Shown: positions 1 to 8,267 of the stretch, one piece after another
How positions within the stretch are numbered: the stretch's first letter is position 1
How the letters are laid out: each line of letters begins with the position of its first letter
Source of the DNA: Leisingera sp. NJS204
GTDB lineage: Bacteria > Pseudomonadota > Alphaproteobacteria > Rhodobacterales > Rhodobacteraceae
Direction of reading: 5' to 3'
Assembly: GCF_004123675.1 (NCBI RefSeq)
Contig: NZ_CP035417.1
Span: forward strand, 2,843,501-2,907,500
DNA: 64,000 bases
The notes under the pieces: model-generated
What the model was told of the DNA's origin: nothing
The model's input: the letters and a program-made list of their open reading frames with translations, nothing else
The model's database searches: none
Position numbers and translations under genes: made by a program

Positions 1-1
1 A

Positions 2-1345
2 TATTCCAATGCTGACGGCCGCTTCCTGCCCGACCGCTATATCGAGGGCACCTGCCCCAACTGCGGCTATGAGCGCGCCCGCGGCGACCAGTGCGAGGAA
101 TGCACCAAGCAGCTGGACCCGACCGACCTGATCAACCCGCGCTCCGCCGTGTCCGGCTCCACCGATCTGGAAGTGCGCGAGACCAAGCATCTGTATCTGT
201 GCCAGTCGCAGCTGAAGGACCAGCTGGACGCCTGGATCGACAGCAAACACGACTGGCCGATCCTGACCACCTCGATTGCCAAGAAGTGGCTGCATGACGG
301 TGACGGGCTGCAGGACCGCGGCATCACCCGCGATCTGGACTGGGGCGTGCCGGTCAAAAAGGGCGGCGCAGACTGGCCGGGCATGGAGGGCAAGGTGTTC
401 TACGTCTGGTTCGACGCGCCGATTGAATACATCGCCGCCGCTGGCGAATGGGCCGAGGCGAATGGCAAATCCGACGCCGACTGGCAGCGCTGGTGGCGCA
501 CCGACAAGGGCGCCGAGGACGTGAAATACGTCCAGTTCATGGGCAAGGACAACGTCCCCTTCCACACCCTGTCGTTCCCGGCCACAATTCTGGGATCGGG
601 CGAGCCGTGGAAAATGGTCGACCACCTGAAGTCGTTCAACTACCTGAACTATGACGGCGGCCAGTTCTCCACCAGCCAGGGGCGCGGCGTGTTCATGGAT
701 CAGGCGCTGGAGATCCTGCCGGCCGATTACTGGCGCTGGTGGCTCCTCAGCCATGCGCCGGAAAGCAGCGATTCCGAATTCACCTGGGAGAACTTCCAGC
801 AGTCGGTGAACAAGGATCTGGCCGACGTGCTGGGCAATTTTGTCAGCCGCATCACCAAATTCTGCCGTTCCAAGTTCGGCGAGGAAGTTCCCGCAGCCGG
901 TGAATACGGCGAACAGGAACAGGCGCTGATTGCTGAACTTACCACCCGCATCCGCGCCTATGAGGGCCACATGGAAGCGATGGAGGTCCGCAAATCGGCG
1001 CAGGAGCTGCGGGCGATCTGGGTCGCGGGCAATGAATACCTGCAGTCCGCAGCACCCTGGTCGGTGTTCAAGCAAGATCCCGACCGCGCCGCAGCCCAGG
1101 TGCGTCTGGGACTGAACCTGATCCGGCTTTACGCCGTACTGTCGGCCCCCTTCATCCCGCAGGCCTCAGACACGCTGATGGCGGCGATGAATTCGGACGA
1201 CCGCAACTGGCCCGAAGATGCGGCGGCTGCCCTGTCCGCCCTGCCCGCAGGCCACAGCTTCACCGTGCCAGAGGTGCTGTTTGCCAAGATCACCGACGAG
1301 CAGCGCGAGGACTGGCAGGCGCGGTTTTCCGGCACCCGCGCCTGA
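2..1345 (+). CDS. metG: methionyl-tRNA synthetase, 3' part
   Basis: Charges tRNA-Met with methionine in the cytoplasm. The reading frame is open from base 2, so the N-terminus, including the HIGH signature, lies outside the window. About 447 codons are visible. They hold a zinc-knuckle CPNCGY...CEEC near visible residues 18-36, the WFDAPIEY and [10 protein letters not shown] core motifs, and [11 protein letters not shown] where the KMSKS loop sits; this KMSKS-divergent form is familiar for alphaproteobacterial MetRS. An alpha-helical anticodon-binding domain follows. The protein ends at a TGA just before a strong intrinsic terminator. No C-terminal tRNA-binding (Trbp111-like) extension is present. 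Identity is firm. Confidence 0.96.
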   Translation, partial: YSNADGRFLPDRYIEGTCPNCGYERARGDQCEECTKQLDPTDLINPRSAVSGSTDLEVRETKHLYLCQSQLKDQLDAWIDSKHDWPILTTSIAKKWLHDGDGLQDRGITRDLDWGVPVKKGGADWPGMEGKVFYVWFDAPIEYIAAAGEWAEANGKSDADWQRWWRTDKGAEDVKYVQFMGKDNVPFHTLSFPATILGSGEPWKMVDHLKSFNYLNYDGGQFSTSQGRGVFMDQALEILPADYWRWWLLSHAPESSDSEFTWENFQQSVNKDLADVLGNFVSRITKFCRSKFGEEVPAAGEYGEQEQALIAELTTRIRAYEGHMEAMEVRKSAQELRAIWVAGNEYLQSAAPWSVFKQDPDRAAAQVRLGLNLIRLYAVLSAPFIPQASDTLMAAMNSDDRNWPEDAAAALSALPAGHSFTVPEVLFAKITDEQREDWQARFSGTRA

Positions 1346-1366
1346 TCCGTTGCACATAGAATTCTG

Positions 1367-1392
1367 AAAGGCCGCCCATTGGGCGGCCTTTT
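1367..1392 (+). terminator. intrinsic terminator of metG
   Basis: An 11-bp perfect stem (AAAGGCCGCCC with GGGCGGCCTTT) closes a 3-base loop and ends in a T tract, 22 bases after the metG stop. It separates metG from the iron region. Confidence 0.92.
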
Positions 1393-1454
1393 CTGTTCCC
1401 CTATCCTCTTCTGCCATCGCAAAAATTATTTCTTACTAAAAAACTCGGATTGAC

Positions 1455-1479
1455 ATACCTGAGTGAATAATTCAGGTAT
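1455..1479. promoter_or_regulatory. iron-responsive palindrome (TGA-N9-TCA type) before hemP
   Basis: Perfect inverted repeat ATACCTGA-N9-TCAGGTAT. It contains the TGA-N9-TCA core described for RirA-type iron boxes and for the related iron box of Rhodobacterales. A TTGACA hexamer at 1450-1455 overlaps its left edge, so a bound repressor would cover the promoter. It is the only such palindrome I noticed upstream of the hemP-imelysin genes. The sequence match is direct; the regulator is inferred. Confidence 0.7.
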
Positions 1480-1549
1480 ACGGCATTCCAGCCAGCCTGA
1501 CTCGGATCAGGCGAGCCCGAGTGACATTTCATCAACCGAGATCGCCCCC

Positions 1550-1717
1550 ATGCCGACCAGAGACAGCCGCCACCGCGGCCCGCAGACCCAAGAGCTGGAA
1601 CCCGAGGACATGCGCCAATTGTGGCCGCAGGTCTTTGCGCCGTCCGGCGCTCTGTCCGGTTTTTGTCTGGAATGGCTTCTGGACAGGGCGGAATTCAGCA
1701 ATGGGCGGAAGATATGA
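1550..1717 (+). CDS. small ORF translationally coupled to hemP
   Basis: A 55-codon frame whose TGA stop overlaps the hemP ATG (ATGA at 1714-1717), the usual arrangement of coupled genes. The product is polar at the start and carries an acidic/aromatic centre (ELEPEDMRQLWPQVF) followed by FCLEWLLDRAEF, which could form an amphipathic helix. I recognise no family. The start at 1550 was chosen because an in-frame GTG at 1463 lies inside the iron palindrome and is probably in the promoter. It may be a real small protein or a leader that sets hemP translation. Confidence 0.45.
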   Translation: MPTRDSRHRGPQTQELEPEDMRQLWPQVFAPSGALSGFCLEWLLDRAEFSNGRKI

Positions 1718-1893
1718 ACCAGATTGCCTCCAAGCCGGTGCCGGCCACCGCAACCACCGCAACCACCGAAGTGTTCCCCACCTACCACGCCGAGGATCTG
1801 ACCCGCGGCGGCGTGCAGGCCCGTATTCTGCTGAACGGGCAGATCTATTCGCTGCGCATCACCCGCGCAGGCAAGCTGATCCTGACCAAGTGA
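1714..1893 (+). CDS. hemP: hemin uptake protein HemP
   Basis: A 59-residue protein. HemP proteins are small, iron-regulated cytoplasmic factors required for haem uptake, reported in other bacteria to help express the haem receptor. The C-terminal half shows the family pattern: LTRGGVQARILLNGQIYSL, then RITRAGKLILTK with the characteristic LR-TR-GKLILTK ending. The ATG at 1714 gives the usual family length and overlaps the preceding small ORF by four bases. A purine-rich GGGCGGAAG precedes it. The palindrome at 1455-1479 makes iron repression likely. Confidence 0.88.
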   Translation: MNQIASKPVPATATTATTEVFPTYHAEDLTRGGVQARILLNGQIYSLRITRAGKLILTK

Positions 1894-1903
1894 GCGGACG
1901 GCC

Positions 1904-2383
1904 ATGAGCACTGCGCACCCTTCGCCCCGCGGCGGCGTGACCGTCGGCACCCTGTCCGAGCTGCCGCCGCTGGAAGCCGGCGCGGTGATCTATCTGCGCC
2001 ACTGGTTTTCCGGCTCCGAGACCCGCGACCAGATGCGCCGGGATTTCGAGGTGAACTTCGGCCCCGAAATGGCCGATGCCGCGTTTGAGGCCTTTGGCAC
2101 TCTTTGCAACTTCTGCGCCACCCATGGCCGCCGCCCGCTGGTGCGCCACGGCATGACCTGCAAATGCCTGGGCGCGGATGAGAACTGCTTTGCCAATCTT
2201 CTGGCCTGTGCTGCCGAAGGCCAGCAGGACGATGCGCAAATCCTTGCCTCGCTGATCGTCACCCCGCGCAAAGCGTCCGAGCTGACGCAGCTGGCATCTG
2301 ACTGCGGCTTGCTGATGCAACAGATCATGGCACCGCGCCCGCCGCTGCAACCGGCCCGGCCCGCCACCGCCACCCTTCACTGA
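1904..2383 (+). CDS. Cys-rich protein of unknown function in the hemP operon
   Basis: 159 residues, 10 bases after hemP and 28 before the imelysin gene, so probably co-transcribed. No family was recognised. There is no signal peptide, so it should be cytoplasmic. The centre is rich in cysteines: LCNFC near residue 69, then HGMTCKCLGADENC and LLAC within about 35 residues, with HGRR between. Six cysteines plus histidines so spaced suggest a metal or Fe-S/haem site. The C-terminus is Pro/Ala-rich and probably disordered. Its place among iron genes suggests a role in haem or iron sensing or handling, but that is inference only. Confidence 0.75.
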   Translation: MSTAHPSPRGGVTVGTLSELPPLEAGAVIYLRHWFSGSETRDQMRRDFEVNFGPEMADAAFEAFGTLCNFCATHGRRPLVRHGMTCKCLGADENCFANLLACAAEGQQDDAQILASLIVTPRKASELTQLASDCGLLMQQIMAPRPPLQPARPATATLH

Positions 2384-2411
2384 ATTCACTATATAACTAA
2401 GGACTTAGCTG

Positions 2412-3680
2412 ATGAAATCCCTGTTTCTCACGGGCACTGCCCTTGCCGGTCTCGCCTTTGGCGCCACCACAGCCTTTGCCGCCGACAAGGCCGCAGTGCT
2501 GACCAACTATGCCAATATCGCCGAGGCCAAATACCAGGACAGCCTGGCCACCGCGCAGGTGCTGAAAGCCGCTGTAGACGCGCTGGTCTCGCATCCCTCA
2601 GCCGAAAACCTGGAGGCTGCCCGCGCCGCCTGGATCGCCGCCCGCGTGCCCTATCAGCAGTCCGAAGTCTTCCGTTTCGGCAACGCCATCGTCGACGATT
2701 GGGAAGGCAAGGTGAACGCCTGGCCGCTGGACGAAGGCCTGATCGACTATGTGGACGCCTCTTATGGCGGGCCGACCGACGAGAACACCCTGGCATCGCT
2801 GAACATCATCGCCAATCCCAGCTTTGAGCTGTCCGGCAAAGCCATCGACGCCGCCAAGATCACTCCTGAACTTCTGGAAGGCGCCCTGCACGAGGCCGAC
2901 GGGGTCGAGGCCAATGTGGCTACCGGCTATCATGCCATCGAATTCCTGCTGTGGGGCCAGGATCTGAAGGGCACCGAACATGGCGCCGGCGACCGCCCGT
3001 GGACCGACTATGCCACCGGCGACGCCTGCACCGGCGGCAACTGCAACCGCCGCGGCGAGTACCTGCAGGCCGCCACCGAGCTGCTGATCACCGACCTGGA
3101 ATGGATCGCCGCGCAGTGGGGCGCCGAAGGCGAAGCCCGCACCACGCTGCTGGGCGATGAAAACGCCGGCATTACCGCGATGCTGACCGGCATGGGCTCG
3201 CTGTCTTACGGCGAACAGGCGGGTGAACGGATGCGTCTGGGCTTGATGCTGAACGACCCCGAGGAAGAGCACGATTGTTTTTCCGACAACACCCACAACA
3301 GCCACTACTACGACGGCTTGGGCGTGCAGAACGTCTATCTGGGCGAATATGTGCGGGTGAACGGCGAGCTGGTCTCGGGCGCGTCGCTGGCCGATCTGGT
3401 GGCCGCCAAGGACGCGGATCTGGACGCCGAGATGCGCAGCAAGCTGGCGGGCACCATGCAGGCGCTTGGCCGGATCAAGACCGCAGCCGAAGCAGGCCTG
3501 TCCTATGACCAGATGCTGGCGCAGGGCAACAAAGCCGGCGAAGCGCTGGTGATGGGCGGCGTCAACGGGCTGATCGACCAGACCCGCTCTATCGAACGCG
3601 TGGTCTCTACCCTGGATCTGGGCGGCGTTGCCATCGAAGGCTCTGACAGCCTTGATAATCCCTCGGCGGTCTTCGAATAA
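2412..3680 (+). CDS. imelysin-family iron-regulated periplasmic protein (IrpA/ICMP-like)
   Basis: 422 residues with a clear Sec signal peptide (MKSLFLTGTALAGLAFGA...AFA). Imelysin/IrpA proteins are periplasmic or surface proteins implicated in iron uptake. The conserved GxHxxE signature is intact (GYHAIEFLLWG, His174 and Glu177). The family-typical stretch with Cys-rich CTGGNCNRRGEYL follows about 45 residues later. Its paralogue at 7241-8266 lacks the His of this motif. Together with the DUF1111, second imelysin and DUF1513 genes downstream it forms a known iron-uptake gene association. Exact biochemical function is unproven for the family. Confidence 0.9.
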   Translation: MKSLFLTGTALAGLAFGATTAFAADKAAVLTNYANIAEAKYQDSLATAQVLKAAVDALVSHPSAENLEAARAAWIAARVPYQQSEVFRFGNAIVDDWEGKVNAWPLDEGLIDYVDASYGGPTDENTLASLNIIANPSFELSGKAIDAAKITPELLEGALHEADGVEANVATGYHAIEFLLWGQDLKGTEHGAGDRPWTDYATGDACTGGNCNRRGEYLQAATELLITDLEWIAAQWGAEGEARTTLLGDENAGITAMLTGMGSLSYGEQAGERMRLGLMLNDPEEEHDCFSDNTHNSHYYDGLGVQNVYLGEYVRVNGELVSGASLADLVAAKDADLDAEMRSKLAGTMQALGRIKTAAEAGLSYDQMLAQGNKAGEALVMGGVNGLIDQTRSIERVVSTLDLGGVAIEGSDSLDNPSAVFE

Positions 3681-3718
3681 AACACTGCAAATTCAATAAC
3701 AAAATCAAAGCAAAGGGA

Positions 3719-3741
3719 CCTGGCCGCCATCAGCGGCCAGG
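3719..3741 (+). other. intercistronic hairpin between imelysin and porin genes
   Basis: CCTGGCCGC pairs perfectly with GCGGCCAGG around a 5-base loop. No T tract follows, so it is more likely an mRNA-stability or processing structure, or a partial terminator, than a full intrinsic terminator. Confidence 0.6.
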
Positions 3742-3766
3742 CCCCTCAACAGAAAGAAAAACCCCC

Positions 3767-4780
3767 ATGAAAATCAAACCCTCTGCGGCGCTGGCCCTCA
3801 GCGCGCCCGTCTTCCTGTGCGCAAACGCCGCCCTGGCCCAGGGCTTCAGCTGGGAAGGCGAGATCGAGATCGCCAATGAAAGCGTGCTGTCGTCTGATGA
3901 CGCCACTGCCGAGATCCGCGACACTTTTGCCGTGATCACCGCTTCCGGCGCCTATACATTCGGCAATGGCGTTGAACTTTTTGCCACTGTCACCGCCGAG
4001 TCGCTGACGGACGCCGCCGATGACCGCACCTTTGATGACATGGGCGTCTATATCGAAGAACTCGGCGTCTCCTTCGGTATCGGCAGCGCCACCACCGTCT
4101 CAGTTGGCAAACTGCACCCGGTGTTTGGTACCGCCTGGGACGACGCCGCAGGTTATTTCGGCAGCTCCATCGCCGAAGATTACGAGCTGGTCGAACAGAT
4201 CGGTATCCTGGCGGACGTAGAGCTGAACGGCGCGGGCACCCTGTCCTTCGGAGTGTTTTACGCCGATGATTCCGGCCTCAGCCGCTCTGTTGGCTATAAC
4301 CGCGGCCGCACCGCCACGGCTGACGGCGGCGCTGGCAACACTGGCGAGCTGGACAATTTTGCCATCCAATGGACGCAGGAAACCGGCAATACCCGCTACC
4401 ACATCGGCGCCCGCCACCTGAGCGCCGGCACAGGCGACGTGGATGACGAACAGGGTTTTGTCGCAGGCCTCGCCCATGCCTTTGATGGCGGTTTCGACGT
4501 CTATGGCGAGGTGGCCTCCTTCTCGAACGCGGGCGGCTCGGCGGATGATGCGTTGTATGCCACCCTGACCGGCGCCTACACCATCGGCAACGTGACCCTG
4601 TCCGGCGGGCTGGTGCATCGCGATCTGGACAGCGCGGGCGAAACCGACCTGATCACCATCGGCGCGGATTACGAATTTGAAAATGGCTTCACGTTGGGCG
4701 GCGGCCTGGCCCGCGTTGATGAGGCCGGCACCAAAAGCACGGTTCTGGGCGTGAACCTGATCATCCCGCTTGGTGCATGA
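3767..4780 (+). CDS. outer-membrane porin-like beta-barrel protein
   Basis: 337 residues with a Sec signal peptide ending ANAALA-QG. The mature part is a run of short alternating strands rich in Gly, Asp and aromatic residues (for example TFGNGVELFATVTAESL, YHIGARHLSAG, YTIGNVTLSGGLVHRDL). The very end, VLGVNLIIPLGA, is less typical than the C-terminal Phe of classical porins. Acidic loops (ADDRTF, GDVDDEQG) could bind cations. Located between an iron-regulated imelysin and bfd-bfr, it may be the outer-membrane entry route for iron or another metal; that link is inferred from context. A strong terminator follows. Confidence 0.75.
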   Translation: MKIKPSAALALSAPVFLCANAALAQGFSWEGEIEIANESVLSSDDATAEIRDTFAVITASGAYTFGNGVELFATVTAESLTDAADDRTFDDMGVYIEELGVSFGIGSATTVSVGKLHPVFGTAWDDAAGYFGSSIAEDYELVEQIGILADVELNGAGTLSFGVFYADDSGLSRSVGYNRGRTATADGGAGNTGELDNFAIQWTQETGNTRYHIGARHLSAGTGDVDDEQGFVAGLAHAFDGGFDVYGEVASFSNAGGSADDALYATLTGAYTIGNVTLSGGLVHRDLDSAGETDLITIGADYEFENGFTLGGGLARVDEAGTKSTVLGVNLIIPLGA

Positions 4781-4827
4781 GATTTCCCTCGGTGACGTTT
4801 GGCATCCCCTGAACAGAACCACACCTT

Positions 4828-4855
4828 GGGGCCGCGTATTGCGGCCCCTTTTTTT
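4828..4855 (+). terminator. intrinsic terminator after porin gene
   Basis: GGGGCCGC pairs with GCGGCCCC around a 5-base loop, followed by seven T. It ends the hemP-to-porin transcription unit, so bfd-bfr should have its own promoter in 4856-4990. Confidence 0.93.
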
Positions 4856-4992
4856 GCCAGTCCGGGTCCCGCCCGGCACATATTCCCAAGTATTTTACTC
4901 TGGATACCCCTTGAAAACCCAGTAATTCTGTCGGATATATTTCCCAACGGAATCACTTGGCCTTGGCGCCACCGGGCAAGGACGCGAGCAGC

Positions 4993-5286
4993 ATGATCGT
5001 TTGCCACTGCACACAGATCTCGGACCACGACATCCGCGCAGCCATCGACTGGATGCGAAATGCCGATCCCGAAACGATAATCACCCCTGGCAAGATTTAT
5101 CACGCCCTGGGAAAAACCGCCGATTGCGGCGGATGCATGCCGCTTTTCCTCGACACCATGCGCGCGAATGCTAATCTGGAAGTCCCTGCGCAGCTTCAGA
5201 ATTTAGGCGCAGGCCGAATTCAGGAGAGTGAATATGCAGGGCGACGCCAAGGTCATCGACTATCTCAACAAAGCATTGCGACATGA
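4993..5286 (+). CDS. bfd: bacterioferritin-associated ferredoxin
   Basis: Bfd is a small [2Fe-2S] protein that docks on bacterioferritin and passes electrons to release stored iron. The N-terminus MIVCHCTQ and the later ADCGGCMP give the four cluster cysteines in the family arrangement (CxC...CxxC). The ATG at 4993 puts the CxC at residues 4 and 6, as in known Bfd, and AAGGA lies about ten bases upstream. At 97 residues it is longer than the roughly 65-residue classical Bfd. Its last 18 codons run into the start of bfr (53-base overlap), which implies translational coupling. Confidence 0.92.
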   Translation: MIVCHCTQISDHDIRAAIDWMRNADPETIITPGKIYHALGKTADCGGCMPLFLDTMRANANLEVPAQLQNLGAGRIQESEYAGRRQGHRLSQQSIAT

Positions 5287-5722
5287 GCTGACAGCGGTCA
5301 GCCAGTACTGGCTGCATTACCGGCTGCAGGACGATTGGGGCCTGGGCAGCATGGCCAAGAAAAGCCGCGAAGAATCCATCGAAGAGATGGAGCACGCGGA
5401 CAAATTGATTGAAAGGATTCTGTTCCTCGGCGGCCATCCGAACCTGCAGAAGCTTGACCCGCTGCGGATCGGACAGACCCCGAAAGAAACCCTCGAATGC
5501 GACCTTGCCGCCGAAGTGGACGCCCGCGCGCTTTACAAGGAAGCCCGCGACGCCTGCAACAAAGCGGGTGACTACGTCACGCAAAAGCTGTTTGAAGACT
5601 TGATGGCGGATGAAGAAGGCCACATTGATTTCCTCGAAACGCAGCTTGAACTGCACGACCGGATCGGCGCCGAAAACTATGCCCAGCTCAACGCCACCAA
5701 GATGGCAGAGATCGAAGACTAA
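5234..5722 (+). CDS. bfr: bacterioferritin
   Basis: A 162-residue haem-containing ferritin that forms a 24-mer iron store. Ferroxidase ligands are visible: HELTAVSQY near residue 18, EEMEHAD with the Glu and His ligands and the Met haem ligand near 50-56, and DEEGHIDF near 127. Length is normal. The ATG at 5234 was preferred over a GTG at 5228 because GGAGAG (5223-5228) sits at Shine-Dalgarno distance and gives the standard MQGD start. It overlaps bfd upstream, and the next reading frame begins inside it. Storage next to uptake genes fits shared iron control. Confidence 0.95.
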   Translation: MQGDAKVIDYLNKALRHELTAVSQYWLHYRLQDDWGLGSMAKKSREESIEEMEHADKLIERILFLGGHPNLQKLDPLRIGQTPKETLECDLAAEVDARALYKEARDACNKAGDYVTQKLFEDLMADEEGHIDFLETQLELHDRIGAENYAQLNATKMAEIED

Positions 5723-7241
5723 ACTGTTTCTGGCTGCCGCATTTGCGGCGGCCACCCCCGTTGCGGCGCTGGACCTGGCCAGCCAGTATCAGGCAGAGCC
5801 GCACCTCTCTCCCCTCCCCCGCACTGACGCCGAACGCACCCGGATCGAGGCCGTCACCGCACCGGCCACGGATTTCTCCGCCCCCGAACGCTTCGAAGAC
5901 CTGCCCGCAGGCGCCGCCACCGTGCGCGCCAGGGAAGATGACGAGGCGTTCTCGCAGCACTCTGCCAACCTCAGCTTCGAGCAGGAACTGGAGTTCAAAC
6001 TGGGCAATGGGCTGTTCAAGAAGATCTGGGTGTTCTCGCCATCGTCCACCAAGGCGTCCGACGGGCTTGGCCCGCTCTATAACGCGCGCTCCTGCCAGCG
6101 CTGCCACTTGAAGGACGGGCGCGGCCATGTGGTGGCGCAGCCGGATTACGCCTCCACCACCATGTTCCTGCGGGTTTCCATTCCCGGCCCGGTTCCGGCG
6201 GAACTGCAGGAAGTCCATGACTACATCGGCACTGCGCCCGATCCGGATTATGGCTCCCAGCTGCAGGACTTCTCCGCCCCCGGCATCGCGCCGGAGTACA
6301 AGCTGCAGGTCGAGTATGAGGAGTTCGAGGTTGCCCTGAACGGCGGTGAAACAGCCACCCTGCGCCGTCCCGGCTACACGGCTGCAAACCTCGGCTACGG
6401 CCCATTGGCTGATGGCGCCATGCTGTCACCCCGCGTCGCGCCGCCGATGATCGGCCTTGGCCTGCTGGAGGCGATCCCCGCCGCCGATATCCTTGCCCAT
6501 GCGGATGAGGAAGACACCGACGGCGATGGCATTTCCGGCCGCGCCAATCTGGTCTGGTCGCGCGAATTCAACCGGGTCATGCTGGGCCGCTTTGGCCTGA
6601 AGGCCGGAATGCCGACCGTCCACGAACAATCCGCCGGTGCGTTTTCCGGCGATATCGGCATCTCCACCCCGCTGTTCCCGGCCCATGCGGGCGAATGCAC
6701 CGATCTGCAAACCGCCTGCCAATCCGCCCCGCATGGCGGCGCTGATTCCCGTGAAACCGAGATCGACCAGCCGAACATGGATCTGGTCACCTTCTACAGC
6801 CGCAACCTCGGCGTTCCCGCACGGCGCAACACCAGCGACGCCCAGGTGCTGCGCGGCAAGCAGGTGTTCTACAACACCGGCTGTGCGTCCTGCCACGTGC
6901 CGAAATACGTGACCCACCGGCTGCGGGACCGCCCCGAGCAAAGCTTTCAACTGATCTGGCCCTACAGCGACCTGTTGCTGCACGACATGGGCGAAGGCCT
7001 GGCCGACAACCGCCCCGAGGCCCGCGCAACGGGGCGCGAATGGCGCACCGCGCCGCTGTGGGGTATCGGCCTCACCCAGCAGGTCTCGCCCCGTGCCACC
7101 TTCCTGCATGACGGCCGCGCCCGCACCCTGCTGGAGGCCATCCTGTGGCACGGCGGCGAAGCGGAGGCGGCCAAAACCCGCGTGGTAAAGCTGCGGCCGG
7201 AAGACCGCGCTGCCCTGATCGCCTTTCTGGAGAGCCTCTGA
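5679..7241 (+). CDS. di-heme oxidoreductase (DUF1111, 'thiol oxidoreductase' family)
   Basis: About 520 residues, exported. It carries two c-type haem motifs, CQRCH (in [13 protein letters not shown]) and CASCH (in [12 protein letters not shown]), plus C-terminal [20 protein letters not shown], typical of the di-haem peroxidase-like family. In iron clusters this family is paired with imelysins and may reduce or oxidise iron during uptake; that role is inferred. The start is uncertain. The ATG at 5679 lies inside bfr and gives a basic n-region (WQRSKTK) before [15 protein letters not shown], a good signal peptide. No clear Shine-Dalgarno sequence is seen. Its TGA shares one base with the next ATG. 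Confidence 0.85.
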   Translation: MPSSTPPRWQRSKTKLFLAAAFAAATPVAALDLASQYQAEPHLSPLPRTDAERTRIEAVTAPATDFSAPERFEDLPAGAATVRAREDDEAFSQHSANLSFEQELEFKLGNGLFKKIWVFSPSSTKASDGLGPLYNARSCQRCHLKDGRGHVVAQPDYASTTMFLRVSIPGPVPAELQEVHDYIGTAPDPDYGSQLQDFSAPGIAPEYKLQVEYEEFEVALNGGETATLRRPGYTAANLGYGPLADGAMLSPRVAPPMIGLGLLEAIPAADILAHADEEDTDGDGISGRANLVWSREFNRVMLGRFGLKAGMPTVHEQSAGAFSGDIGISTPLFPAHAGECTDLQTACQSAPHGGADSRETEIDQPNMDLVTFYSRNLGVPARRNTSDAQVLRGKQVFYNTGCASCHVPKYVTHRLRDRPEQSFQLIWPYSDLLLHDMGEGLADNRPEARATGREWRTAPLWGIGLTQQVSPRATFLHDGRARTLLEAILWHGGEAEAAKTRVVKLRPEDRAALIAFLESL

Positions 7242-8266
7242 TGCGCGCCTTTGCCCCGTCCCTGCACCTTGCCCTGCCCCTCGTCCTGACCTTTGCGCTG
7301 GCCGCAGCCCCTGCCGCCGCATCAGAGCTGTCCGGCAGCATCACCGATCAACTGATCCTCCCGACCTTTCAGGAACTTGCAGAGGACGCGCAAACACTAG
7401 CGGAAACCGCACAGGCGGATTGCAATCCGCAATCACCCCCCCTGCGCGCAGCTTACAGCGATGCCTTCGATGCCTGGATCGCCGCCAGCCATTACCGCTT
7501 TGGTCCAACCGAAACAGACAGCCGCGCCTTTGCGCTGGCTTTCTGGCCCGACAGCCGCAGCAAAACGCCCAAGGCACTTGGGAATCTGATCCGCAGCGAA
7601 GACCCCGGCATCTCTGACCCGGCGCAATTCGCCAGCTACTCCATTGCGTCCCGTGGCTTTTATGCGCTGGAATACCTGCTGTATGATCCGCAGCTTTCCA
7701 CCACCGGAAGCGCAGACTACCGCTGCGCCCTGACCCGCGCCATCAGCGTCGACATCGCGGCCACAACCCAATCCATCAAAGTTGATTGGGAACAGACCTA
7801 CGCCGCCGAAATGCACAGCCCCGCCATCCGCTACCAAAGAGACGAGGAAATCACCCAGGAGCTGCTCAAGGCGCTCACCACCGGGTTGCAAGTGCTGGAC
7901 GACATGCGCCTGGGCCGCCCGCTTGGCACCTTTGACCGTCCGCGTCCCAACCGCGCCGAGGCCCGCCGCTCGGGGCGCAGCCTGCGCCATGTGCAGGTGT
8001 CGCTGAACGCGCTGGAACCGTTGGCCCTGGCGCTGGCAGACAGCCGCGCGGACCTGCAAGCCAAGATCACTGCCGCTTTTGCCAAAGCCCGCAAGAAGGC
8101 CGGGACCCTGAACGATCCGGTCTTTGCCGGCGTGGCGGATCCCGCCAGCCGCTTCCGCATCGAATCCCTGCAGCAGGAGATCAAGAACCTGCGCGCGCTG
8201 GTGACCGGCGAACTGGGGCCGGCCCTGGGTGTTGCGGCAGGCTTTAATTCCCTGGACGGCGATTGA
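7241..8266 (+). CDS. second imelysin-family protein, HxxE replaced by YxxE
   Basis: 341 residues with a signal peptide ending APAAASE. The fold signature is present as GFYALEYLLYDPQ, but the His of the imelysin GxHxxE motif is Tyr (Tyr141-x-x-Glu144). It is about 80 residues shorter than the first imelysin and lacks its Cys-rich segment. It starts on the last base of the DUF1111 stop and is followed two bases later by the DUF1513 gene, so the three are one operon. Loss of the His suggests a different metal site or a structural rather than binding role. Confidence 0.88.
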   Translation: MRAFAPSLHLALPLVLTFALAAAPAAASELSGSITDQLILPTFQELAEDAQTLAETAQADCNPQSPPLRAAYSDAFDAWIAASHYRFGPTETDSRAFALAFWPDSRSKTPKALGNLIRSEDPGISDPAQFASYSIASRGFYALEYLLYDPQLSTTGSADYRCALTRAISVDIAATTQSIKVDWEQTYAAEMHSPAIRYQRDEEITQELLKALTTGLQVLDDMRLGRPLGTFDRPRPNRAEARRSGRSLRHVQVSLNALEPLALALADSRADLQAKITAAFAKARKKAGTLNDPVFAGVADPASRFRIESLQQEIKNLRALVTGELGPALGVAAGFNSLDGD

Positions 8267-8267
8267 T

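Noticed and set aside
2-1345. metG as defective because KMSKS reads FSTSQ
   Set aside because: A divergent KMSKS loop with QGRGVF following is, to my knowledge, normal in alphaproteobacterial MetRS; the rest of the core is intact.
1463-1549. Longer start (GTG 1463) for the small ORF before hemP
   Set aside because: The codon lies inside the iron palindrome and immediately after the -35-like hexamer, so it is probably upstream of the transcript start; the ATG at 1550 is preferred.
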